The translations under genes were made by a program, and so were the position numbers. The notes below the pieces were generated by a model that saw only the letters and a list, made by a program, of their open reading frames with translations, ran no database searches and was not told the origin of the DNA. Below, in pieces: positions 30,107 through 38,164 of a stretch of 43,939 nucleotides of DNA. How positions within the stretch are numbered: position 1 is the first letter of the stretch; each line of letters opens with the position of its first letter. The DNA lies in NCBI GenBank assembly GCA_012719955.1, contig JAAXZI010000107.1, positions 1 through 43,939 of the forward strand. Direction: 5' to 3'. Origin of the DNA: Phycisphaerae bacterium (GTDB lineage Bacteria; Planctomycetota; Phycisphaerae; UBA1845; PWPN01).

Positions 30107-33048
30107 TCGCACTGGCGCTGGTCATGGCCACCAGTCTTCGCGCTCAACCCGCCACCCAGCCCGCCGCCCCGGCACTCGCGCCCGCGCAACCTCCAGTGAG
30201 CTATCTCACGCTCCAGACCGATCCGGAGAACTGCCTCTCCTGCCATCGCTTCCGGGGCTTAAGTCGCGTCGAGCCAGACACCGGCGAGCTGCGTCTCTTT
30301 TTCTGCAGCGTGGAATACTACACCCAGCGCATGGGCCCGCACGCCCGCCTGCGCTGCACCGCCTGCCACGAGGCCGAAGAGGTCAAGGTCATCCCCCACC
30401 AGGTGAAAACGCCCGTGGACTGCACCCGGGCCTGCCACATCGTGCCCTCCAGCGGCGTGGAGATTCATTTCAGCCATGAGCGCATGCACCAGGCCCTCCA
30501 GCAGAGCGTGCATGCCCCCGAAAAGCTCCAGGCCCTGAAATTCGACCCGCCGTTGCTGCGGCCGGGACAGTCCGTCTGCCTCTATTGTCACGACCAGCCG
30601 GTGTACCGCGATCTCGGTGAAATCCCCCGCCCCATCGGCCATGCCGACGTGACTTCCCGCTGCGATCTGTGCCACAGCGAGCAGATGCCCGCCGACGTTC
30701 TCTACTATGCGCAGCATGTCACCAGCCGGCTCCAACCGGCCCGCCCGGTCCGCCAGCTTGCCCAGGTCTGCGCCGTCTGCCACAGTGACCCGAAGATCAT
30801 CGCCCAGATGCCCGGCGGCAGCCACGACGCCGTCGCCAGCTACCTGCACAGCTTCCACGGCAAGGCCAAGCTGCTGGGCAGCGAGGAAACCGCCACCTGC
30901 CTCGACTGCCACGCCTCGCAGGAGGGCGACGTCCATCTGATGCGGGCTTCGACCGACCCCGAATCGTCGATCAACGCCGGCCGGCTGCCCACCACCTGCC
31001 GGACTACCCAGTGCCACCCCGGCGCTCCCCCGGGCATGAGCCAGGCGGCCGTACACCTGGACCTCGACCCGCACAACAGAACCCCCGAGTTCTACGTGGC
31101 GGCCATGTTCGTCGCCCTGACCGCCGCGGTCATGAGCGTCTTCTTCATTCTCATCATCCTCGACCTGTTCAATACCGTCATCCGGCGGCGCGACGCGCAC
31201 CATGAGCAGGCCGTTCGCCTGGCCCGGGCGCTTCAGGAAGATCCCCGCACGCGCGGACGTCTGGTGCGCATGAGCGTCCATCAGCGTCTCCAGCACTGGC
31301 TGCTGGCCGTTACCTTCATCACCCTGGTGGCCACCGGCATGCCCATCAAATTCGCGGATGCCGCCTGGGCCAAGTGGATGATGACGTTGTTCGGCGGTCT
31401 GCCCATAGCCCGTTGGCTGCACCGAATCTGCGGCGTCGTTCTCATCGTGGCGTTCGCCTACCACCTCGTCTACCTGTTGGTCGCCTTTATCCAGCGCGTG
31501 CGCAAGGCCCGCGCCGCCGGCGAGCGCAAGCCGATCTGGTGGATGCTGCTGAACTCGCCCATGATGATCACCCCGCTGGACGTGAAGCAGTTCTTCCAGC
31601 TCTTCGCCTACCTGCTGTTCCTGCGCCGGGAGCGGCCCCGTTTCGGCCATTACAACTTCATGCAGAAGTTTGAATACTGGGCCGTGTTCTGGGGCATTCC
31701 GGTGATGGGCCTCAGCGGACTGGTGCTCTGGGGCGCGGCCGGCGTCTCCGAGTACATCTCCGGCCGGGTGCTCAACTTCGCGTTTATCATCCATTCGGAT
31801 GAGGCCTACCTGGCGTTCATCTACATCGCCGTAGTGCACATCTTCTCGGTGATCCTGACGCCGGCCGTCTTCCCGGTCTCGCCGGGCACGCTCACCGGCC
31901 AGGTCCCGCCCGAGGAATTGGTTGAGGGCCATCTCGGCGAGCTCCAGGCCCTGGCCGAGGAATACGGCATTACGGCGGACAGAGTCGAGGAGCGGCGCGA
32001 GTGGATCATCGTCCGGTTCGCCAAAAGCCTCACCCGGCGCGTCTATGCCGCCGGCCTGCTCGCGGTGACCGCCGTCATCGGGTTTGTCTCCATCAGCTTC
32101 CTGTTGCATCTGCTGCTGACGCGGCAGGCGGCCCCGGTCGAGATCCGCGAGATTCCCAAGCGGCTCGATGATCGCCTGCTGCTGGCCGCCGCGGCTCTGC
32201 CCCAAGGCGATCTCCGCACCGAGGAGACGCCCCCGCGCGGCCCGCTGGCCCACTTCCACCGGATCCCCCGCTGGTTCGAACCCGACCCGGGGAACAACTG
32301 CACGACCTCCGGCTGTCACGGCCCCCTGCCCCACGGCAAGCGCATCGAAACCCGCGCGTTCCTGAACATGCACGCGACGTTCGTAGACTGCAACGCCTGC
32401 CATGCCGCCGATGCACAACAACAGGGCCTGCAGGCCAGGTGGTTCCGTCTCCCCGACCGGGAGCCACAGGACACACCGGCCGTGCTTCAACTCGCGGGCC
32501 TGCTGGAAAAACCCGAGGAGGTGCTGGGTAATCCACAACTGGTCAAAGACCGCCTGATTCCGCTGTTACGGCAGGCGGTGGAGGATTCGGCCGGCGACCG
32601 CCAGCTTCGCGAGTGGCTGTTGCGGGTGGAGACAGCCTATCCCGAAAGCGAACCCTGGCGGGCGGCCATCCGGGCCATGGCCCACGAAGGCACTGGGATC
32701 CGCACTCACGTTCACGGCGAATACAAGGCCAAGATCGGCCTCTACCACGACGGAACACTGATCGGCGCTCCCACACCGGAACAGCAGGAGGCGACCGAGC
32801 GCTACCAGGCCGGCGAGCGCAGCCGACGGTTGATCGATACGATTCACAAGGGCATCACCCCCCGGGGCGCCTTGTGCACGCCCTGCCATTCGGCCGAGCC
32901 GACGCTGATCGACTTCAAGGCTCTCGGTTATCCACCGGCGCGTATAGAATTTCTGCAAGACAGTGCGGTGGTCCGGCAGATCCTCAGCATCGAGCAAGGC
33001 CAGCCGTTCCATCTGCCCACCATCCAGGAGGAGCCCGTTGATCGCTAG
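30103..33048 (+). CDS. Eleven-heme cytochrome c-b-c fusion protein
   Basis: A 981-residue inner-membrane protein equal to the two preceding genes joined. GTG 30103 begins a short signal core (IALALVMATSLRAQP) without a basic n-region, probably because repeats lie upstream. ATQP linker, then eight hemes: CLSCH, CTACH, CTRACH (CX3CH, 30421-30438), CLYCH, CDLCH, CAVCH, CLDCH and CRTTQCH (CX4CH). The middle has FFILIILDLFNTVI and a cytochrome b domain with HQRLQHWLLAVTFITLVATG, HRICGVVLIVAFAYHLVYLL and YIAVVHIFSVILTPAVF. After another helix (YAAGLLAVTAVIGFVSISFLLHLLL) comes a triheme domain: CTTSGCH (CX4CH), CNACH, CTPCH. It probably oxidises quinol and passes electrons outward, as a paralogue of 26718/28798. 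Confidence 0.9.
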   Translation: MIALALVMATSLRAQPATQPAAPALAPAQPPVSYLTLQTDPENCLSCHRFRGLSRVEPDTGELRLFFCSVEYYTQRMGPHARLRCTACHEAEEVKVIPHQVKTPVDCTRACHIVPSSGVEIHFSHERMHQALQQSVHAPEKLQALKFDPPLLRPGQSVCLYCHDQPVYRDLGEIPRPIGHADVTSRCDLCHSEQMPADVLYYAQHVTSRLQPARPVRQLAQVCAVCHSDPKIIAQMPGGSHDAVASYLHSFHGKAKLLGSEETATCLDCHASQEGDVHLMRASTDPESSINAGRLPTTCRTTQCHPGAPPGMSQAAVHLDLDPHNRTPEFYVAAMFVALTAAVMSVFFILIILDLFNTVIRRRDAHHEQAVRLARALQEDPRTRGRLVRMSVHQRLQHWLLAVTFITLVATGMPIKFADAAWAKWMMTLFGGLPIARWLHRICGVVLIVAFAYHLVYLLVAFIQRVRKARAAGERKPIWWMLLNSPMMITPLDVKQFFQLFAYLLFLRRERPRFGHYNFMQKFEYWAVFWGIPVMGLSGLVLWGAAGVSEYISGRVLNFAFIIHSDEAYLAFIYIAVVHIFSVILTPAVFPVSPGTLTGQVPPEELVEGHLGELQALAEEYGITADRVEERREWIIVRFAKSLTRRVYAAGLLAVTAVIGFVSISFLLHLLLTRQAAPVEIREIPKRLDDRLLLAAAALPQGDLRTEETPPRGPLAHFHRIPRWFEPDPGNNCTTSGCHGPLPHGKRIETRAFLNMHATFVDCNACHAADAQQQGLQARWFRLPDREPQDTPAVLQLAGLLEKPEEVLGNPQLVKDRLIPLLRQAVEDSAGDRQLREWLLRVETAYPESEPWRAAIRAMAHEGTGIRTHVHGEYKAKIGLYHDGTLIGAPTPEQQEATERYQAGERSRRLIDTIHKGITPRGALCTPCHSAEPTLIDFKALGYPPARIEFLQDSAVVRQILSIEQGQPFHLPTIQEEPVDR

Positions 33049-34078
33049 TGCCGTTTCCAGTTGGACAGTCCCGGGCTTCCGGCACACAGCGCTCATCGCC
33101 CTGATCGCGGGGATCGGCTTTGCGGGCGCCGCCCTGGCCGTCGAGCCATTGCCGGCCAACAGCCGGATACCGGCCACCATCGTCGCCACACTGGCCGCAC
33201 CCGCCGACGACCCCATGCACATGCCCACCGACGTGGCCCTGGACCGCGCCGGCCGGGCCTACGTCGCCGATGGCGCCAAAGACCGCATCGTCATCTTCCG
33301 CCCCGACGGGTCATTCGATCGGGCCGTCCGGGCTTTCGGCGATCTGGAGCTCAAGCGTCCGGTAGGCTTGTTTGTGGATAGCTCCGACCAACTCTGGGTA
33401 GCCGATTCAGGCAACCATCGCGTTATCATCGTTCCACCGGACAACCGCCCGCCCACCACCATCGACTTGCCCGCTTCCGAAAGCGGCCGGCCATTTGAGC
33501 CCACCGACGTGGCGGTCACGCCCGACGGTCGCCGGGCCTACATTCCCGACAACGACAACCATCGCCTGGCCATCCGCCACAACGCCACCGGGACCCTCAG
33601 CTTTCTCGGCCGCTTCGGCCCGGGCTTGGGGCAGTTTCGCTGGCCGTTCATGGTGGCCATCGCGCCGGACGGCTACGTTTACATCAGCGAGGCCATCGGC
33701 GCTCGTGCGCAACGGCTCAGCCCGCAGGATCGCTGGGCCGGGCAGGTCGGCCGCTGGGGCGTTGAGCTGGGGCAACTCTATCGCCCCAAGGGCATTGTGA
33801 TCGACGGGCACGGCCGGCCCTACGTAAGCGATTCGACCATGGGCGTCGTGCAGGTGTTCAATCCCCGCGGGGGAGTCATCGGCGCGCTGACCGATGCCAC
33901 CGGCCGGCCGTTCAAGTTTCAGCATCCGATGGGCATGACCTTCGACGCGAGCGGCCGGCTCTACGTTGTGGAATTGAAGGCCAACCGCGTGGCCATCGTG
34001 AGCCTGCCGCCTGCCTTCACGATTTCTCAACCCGCGGCGCAACCCACCACGCGGCCGGGAGAGGAGGCGCCCCAATGA
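33038..34078 (+). CDS. Secreted NHL-repeat propeller (third)
   Basis: A 346-residue protein. TTG 33038 is chosen because AGGAGGAG lies 4 nt upstream and it gives a signal peptide (HTALIALIAGIGFAGAALAVEP); it overlaps the 11-heme gene by 11 nt. Blades: VALDRAGRAYVADGAKDRIVIF, LFVDSSDQLWVADSGNHRVIIV, VTPDGRRAYIPDNDNHRLAIR, AIAPDGYVYISEAIGARAQRL, IVIDGHGRPYVSDSTMGVVQVF and MTFDASGRLYVVELKANRVAIV, six in all. No lipobox, unlike the other two propellers. C-terminus ends in QPTTRPGEEAPQ. Position between two large cytochromes suggests an assembly or docking scaffold. Its stop overlaps the next start (ATGA). Confidence 0.9.
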   Translation: MIASAVSSWTVPGFRHTALIALIAGIGFAGAALAVEPLPANSRIPATIVATLAAPADDPMHMPTDVALDRAGRAYVADGAKDRIVIFRPDGSFDRAVRAFGDLELKRPVGLFVDSSDQLWVADSGNHRVIIVPPDNRPPTTIDLPASESGRPFEPTDVAVTPDGRRAYIPDNDNHRLAIRHNATGTLSFLGRFGPGLGQFRWPFMVAIAPDGYVYISEAIGARAQRLSPQDRWAGQVGRWGVELGQLYRPKGIVIDGHGRPYVSDSTMGVVQVFNPRGGVIGALTDATGRPFKFQHPMGMTFDASGRLYVVELKANRVAIVSLPPAFTISQPAAQPTTRPGEEAPQ

Positions 34079-36504
34079 AACGCCTTCTTTCTCAGTTCTC
34101 AGTTCTCAGTTCTCAGTTTTCAGTTTCTGCCGGTCGCCTTGCGCTGGCGTTGGCACTGGTAACGTTCTTACCGTTCACCGCCCGCGCCCAGGTCGGCCTC
34201 CAGGCCAACAGCGCCCGCGACTGCGCGGTGTGCCATCTGAACTGGGTGGACTCATTCCAACGTCCGCGCCAGGCGGTCCTGCTGATGGACCCGCCCGGCG
34301 CCGGTGTCGTCTCTGAGAGCGATGCCTGTTTGGGTTGCCATGACGGCGGCGTAGGCGACGACCGCCATCGCGTCTGGGGCGCACACAGCCACGTCACCGG
34401 CATCAAGCCCCCGCCCGACATGAACGTGCCCCGGGAGCTGCCTCTCAAAAATGGCGAGCTGGCCTGCCGTACGTGTCACACCGCCCACTCCGGACAGGGG
34501 CCTGAAACGCTGGCCACCACAGTCTTCCTGCGGATGCGCAACGACACCAGCCAGCTCTGCGTGGCCTGTCACAGCTCCGACACCTACACCGGCGGAACGG
34601 AGCACGGCTCGCACCCGCTGGGAAAAATGTCGTTGCACCTGCCGGCCGACCTCGCGTCCGCGGGCGCGCACGCCGGTTCTGACCGCCAGACCCTGACCTG
34701 CCAGAGCTGCCACGAACCGCACGGCTCGCGCGAAGATCATCTGCTGGTGTTGCCGGCACGCACCAGCCAGCTTTGCCTCACCTGCCACGAGAAGCTCGAA
34801 ACCACGCTCTGGCAGGCCGGCCAGGAGCACGTCCATCCCGTGAACGTCCCGCTCTCCACACCGGCACAGCACCAGGCCATCCAGGCCATGAACACCCGTG
34901 TGGGAGACGACGACCGGCTGATCTGCCTCTCGTGCCACAAGATGCACGGCGCGCACGGCGGTTCGTCCATACTCGCCCAGACTGTTACTAACAGCCAGAT
35001 CTGCATCGACTGCCACCCCGAGCAGAAACCCACGCTGGGAACGCGCCACGACCTGCGCGTCAGCGCCCCCGATGAGCAGGACCAGTTCGGACGAACCGCC
35101 GGACAAAGCGGCCCCTGCGGCGCCTGCCACGGCGTGCATAAGGCCGCCCGGCCGCTGGTCACCAGCCCGCTCGACCCCACCGGCCAGTGCTTCACCTGCC
35201 ATCGGGAGGGCGAATCGGCCGCCAAGGCCACCGGCCTGCCATTCAGCCACCCGACCAACCTCAGTGAGAGCCGTCTGGCCGGCCAGCAGAAACTTCCGCT
35301 CTATGCCGCTGCGGGTACCCCCGACCAGAAGACCTTTGCCTGCCTGACCTGCCACGATCCCCATCAGACCGGGCACGCCCATTTCCTGCGCTCCGAGCCC
35401 ACGCAGATCTGCGCCACGTGCCACAGCGATACGCTCGCGGGATTCGGCCCGCAGCACGACTTCACCGATCGTCCCGAACTGCTGAATGGCCGGGGGCAGA
35501 ACGCCCGGCAAGCCGGACAGTGCGGCTTCTGCCACGGTGTACACAACGCTTCCGGACCGGCCATGTGGGTGGCCACGCCCACGGCCCCCTCCAACCCCAA
35601 CGGGTTGTGTACGGAATGTCACTCGCCGAAGGGCATGGCCCGTGACGTGGAAATGACGCCGCTGCGCCACCCCAGCGGCCCGACGGCCACGCTGAAACTG
35701 CCCGGTGTCGATCAGGCCACCACCCGGCCGGCCATCAATGCGGGCCAGGCCCCGCTCGCCCTGGAGCAGGATACACCGGGCGGGAGTTCGCTGCCTCCAT
35801 ATGACTCCCACGGTCGCCGCAGCGCGGACGGTTTCGTCGCCTGCGGCTCATGCCACGACCCCCACGGCGGCAAAGGCGTCTCCGACCACATGCTCCGCCA
35901 GACCGCATATGCGGGCGAAGCCACCCTGTGCGCCGCGTGCCACGGCGAGGCCCTAGCCATCAAGGGCAGCATGCACAGTAAACGGCTCCTGAGCCAACAC
36001 TTCGAGGACACTCGCAACTGCGCCCCCTGCCATGCCGTACATGAGAAACCGGGCATGCCCCCCACCGGCATGTGGGCCGCCCCGCTCGGCCCGGAGACCG
36101 ACCCCGCCGCCTTCCGCCAGTGCACCGGCTGCCACTCCCCCGGAGGCAGCGCACCGGCCGTCACCCCGACCATCCACCCGGCGGTGCCTATGGCTAACCT
36201 GGTCGGACCGGACATGCCCGGCTGGATGCCGCTTTACGACGAGAAAGGCCGGGTGAGTACGACCGGCACAATCGGCTGCGGCACCTGCCACTTGCCCCAT
36301 GGCCCCTTGAGCGGCCAAGGCCTGCCGGTAAACGTGGCCACCGCTTCCATCGAGGAGCTGCGTAAGCTCCGCCCGATGGTCCGGCCGTACGTCACGCCCA
36401 ACGTGTGCAGCTCCTGCCACGGCTTCGACGGCCTGCGCCGCTATCTCTATTACCACCACCCGACCCGTCGCCAGCCGTTACCCCAGGAAGAGGGCCGGCG
36501 ATAA
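34075..36504 (+). CDS. Twenty-heme c-type cytochrome of five tetraheme modules
   Basis: An 809-residue secreted cytochrome, ATG overlapping the propeller stop (ATGA). The n-region MKRLL and the signal core RLALALALVTFLPFTARA are separated by a repeat-encoded SQFSVLSSQFSVS. I count 20 CXXCH motifs and no variants, first at residue 50 (CAVCH), last CSSCH near 781. They fall into five sets of four, starting near 50, 209, 348, 483 and 649. Modules 3 to 5 are clearly homologous (CGACHGVH / CGFCHGVH / CAPCHAVH, then a second heme, LPLY/LPPY, CHDPH or CHLPH, and a fourth heme). No membrane anchor or lipobox. A soluble or extracellular electron wire or reservoir is plausible; substrate unknown. Last gene of the cluster. 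Confidence 0.92.
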   Translation: MKRLLSQFSVLSSQFSVSAGRLALALALVTFLPFTARAQVGLQANSARDCAVCHLNWVDSFQRPRQAVLLMDPPGAGVVSESDACLGCHDGGVGDDRHRVWGAHSHVTGIKPPPDMNVPRELPLKNGELACRTCHTAHSGQGPETLATTVFLRMRNDTSQLCVACHSSDTYTGGTEHGSHPLGKMSLHLPADLASAGAHAGSDRQTLTCQSCHEPHGSREDHLLVLPARTSQLCLTCHEKLETTLWQAGQEHVHPVNVPLSTPAQHQAIQAMNTRVGDDDRLICLSCHKMHGAHGGSSILAQTVTNSQICIDCHPEQKPTLGTRHDLRVSAPDEQDQFGRTAGQSGPCGACHGVHKAARPLVTSPLDPTGQCFTCHREGESAAKATGLPFSHPTNLSESRLAGQQKLPLYAAAGTPDQKTFACLTCHDPHQTGHAHFLRSEPTQICATCHSDTLAGFGPQHDFTDRPELLNGRGQNARQAGQCGFCHGVHNASGPAMWVATPTAPSNPNGLCTECHSPKGMARDVEMTPLRHPSGPTATLKLPGVDQATTRPAINAGQAPLALEQDTPGGSSLPPYDSHGRRSADGFVACGSCHDPHGGKGVSDHMLRQTAYAGEATLCAACHGEALAIKGSMHSKRLLSQHFEDTRNCAPCHAVHEKPGMPPTGMWAAPLGPETDPAAFRQCTGCHSPGGSAPAVTPTIHPAVPMANLVGPDMPGWMPLYDEKGRVSTTGTIGCGTCHLPHGPLSGQGLPVNVATASIEELRKLRPMVRPYVTPNVCSSCHGFDGLRRYLYYHHPTRRQPLPQEEGRR
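34091..34128. repeat. 7-bp tandem repeat (CTCAGTT) in the signal peptide region
   Basis: Four CTCAGTT units followed by TTCAGTTT, starting at 34091, 16 nt after the ATG of the 20-heme gene. They encode SQFSVLSSQFSVS between the basic start and the hydrophobic core. Confidence 0.85.
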
Positions 36505-36509
36505 GAAAA

Positions 36510-36620
36510 CGCTGACCGCCAGGCCGGAGCCAGCGGTCAGCGATCAGCGATCAGCTTTCAGCAGTCAGCTTTCAGCGGTCAGCACTCAGTACTCTGCACT
36601 CAGCACTCAGTACTCAGTAC
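36510..36620. repeat. Hairpin and 7-bp tandem repeats between convergent genes
   Basis: A 10-bp stem (CGCTGACCGC 36510-36519 / GCGGTCAGCG 36533-36542) begins 6 nt after the stop of the last cytochrome gene and may end transcription. It runs into about eleven 7-bp units of CAGCGAT, CAGCTTT, CAGCACT and CAGTACT type up to 36620, next to the stop of the convergent Gfo/Idh/MocA gene. Confidence 0.75.
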
Positions 36621-36621
36621 T

Positions 36622-37980
36622 TTACACTTCTTCCGGCACAACCCACGGCTCACGATAGGTACGTTTGAGCATGGCATTGGCCTCATCATCGCCGACGAAC
36701 CGCTCCTTCTCGCCGTCGAGCACCAGTTTTCGCCCGCCGAGCCGATAGGAGATGTTGCCGATCTGGCACAACAGCGTTGAGAGATGCCCTTCTTCGATGT
36801 CCGCGTTGGGTTTCTCGCGGGTCTGGACGCACTTGAAGAAGTTCTTCATGTGCGGCACGTGCGGATGACGATCGTTCTTCTGGGCGATGACCTTCTCGCT
36901 GGTATCGAACACCTGCCAGCCGCCGCCGTGCCGCTCGAAGTACATCAGCCCCTTCTCGCCGTACACCTCGATGCGCATGCCGTCGAACGGCCAGTTGGGG
37001 TAGTCATCGGTGTCGCGCAGCTCCCACGGCATTTTCTTCATGTACGGCGACCACAGCCCCATCTCGAAGACCAGGGTCATGTCGTCGTAGTCCCACGTGA
37101 CCACCTGGGTGTCCGGGCACTCGTGGTCGTTCTTGAAGAAAAACTGCCCGCCGGTCGCATAGACCGACTTGGGATACTTCTTGCCGATCAGGTAGCGCGC
37201 GGCGTCGATCTGGTGCACGCCGTCGTTGATGATGTCCCCTCCGGAGTAATCCCAATACCAGTTCCAGGAGTAATGGAACCGGTTCGGGTCGAACTCGCGC
37301 ATGGGCGCCGGCCCCAGCCACATGTCGTAATCCACGTTGTCCGGCTTGGGCATCATGGGCTTGCGCCCGATGTTCTCGCGCTGCTTGAGATTGTACACCT
37401 TCACCAGGTGCACATGGCCGAGCTTGCCCGATCGGAGATACTCCACGGCCGCCTTCGTGTATTCGCCGCTGCGCGTCTGCGTACCGAGCTGGACCACCCG
37501 CTTGTATTTGCGGGCCGCCTCGACCATCTTCCGGCCTTCCCACGGGGTGTGCGACGCCGGTTTTTCCACGTAGACGTCCTTGCCCGCCTGACAGGCCATG
37601 ATCGTCGCCAGCGCGTGCCAGTGGTCCGGGGTGCAGTTGAAGATCACATCCACTGACTTATCGTCGAGCATCCGCCGGTAGTCGGTCACCAGCTTCGGAC
37701 GCCTGCCGGTCATCGACTCCACCATCTTGCCCGCGGCCTCCAGCCGGCCCTGGTCGACGTCCGCCAGGTAGGCCACCTCCACCTCCGGCCACTTACACAA
37801 CTCTTCCCGGAGCAGCCACGGCCCCCGGATGCCCATGCCCATCATGCCCATGACGAATTTGCCGTTGGCCCCGGCCGCCCGTGCCGGAGTCGATCGCAGC
37901 CCGGTCGCCGCCATTACTCCCACAGCGGTCGCCGCCGATTGGCTCAAGAATCTCCGCCGGCTCGTGCGATTTCGTCTCAT
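36622..37980 (-). CDS. Tat-exported Gfo/Idh/MocA family oxidoreductase
   Basis: A 452-residue NAD(P)-dependent sugar-type oxidoreductase. ATG 37980 has GGAGGA 7 nt upstream and gives a twin-arginine signal (TSRRRFLSQSAATAVGVMAATG). The Rossmann part has GMMGMGIRGPW (nucleotide-binding Gly-rich loop) and DVIFNCTPDHWHA; VYVEKPASHTPWEGR holds the conserved EKP with its catalytic-type Lys. The C-terminal sheet domain contains WDYSGGDIINDGVHQIDAARYLIG, with the GGDxxxxxxxHxxD pattern of the family. Planctomycetes have many such exported members, thought to act on glycan-derived sugars; substrate unknown. Convergent to the cytochrome cluster and divergent from the fucosidase. Confidence 0.95.
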   Translation of the reverse strand: MRRNRTSRRRFLSQSAATAVGVMAATGLRSTPARAAGANGKFVMGMMGMGIRGPWLLREELCKWPEVEVAYLADVDQGRLEAAGKMVESMTGRRPKLVTDYRRMLDDKSVDVIFNCTPDHWHALATIMACQAGKDVYVEKPASHTPWEGRKMVEAARKYKRVVQLGTQTRSGEYTKAAVEYLRSGKLGHVHLVKVYNLKQRENIGRKPMMPKPDNVDYDMWLGPAPMREFDPNRFHYSWNWYWDYSGGDIINDGVHQIDAARYLIGKKYPKSVYATGGQFFFKNDHECPDTQVVTWDYDDMTLVFEMGLWSPYMKKMPWELRDTDDYPNWPFDGMRIEVYGEKGLMYFERHGGGWQVFDTSEKVIAQKNDRHPHVPHMKNFFKCVQTREKPNADIEEGHLSTLLCQIGNISYRLGGRKLVLDGEKERFVGDDEANAMLKRTYREPWVVPEEV

Positions 37981-38164
37981 GTACGTTCCTCCGTTACGAT
38001 TGGATAACAAATACACTCAAACAGTCTACCCGACCTCCGCCGCCGGTGCGAGATGAACCTTCCCGGCAGAAGATGCTGCCGACAGGTCCATGCCACGAGA
38101 AAAAAGGACGCACACGCTGACCCAACTGGTAACTGTAATCGCCTTCAGTTTTAATAAGTATGGG

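Noticed and set aside
30259-32538. 759-codon minus-strand frame opposite the 11-heme gene, and similar ones at 26979-28853 and 42058-43680
   Set aside because: They mirror conserved plus-strand genes; composition is His/Gln/Gly/Glu-rich, as expected from reversed GC-rich codons.
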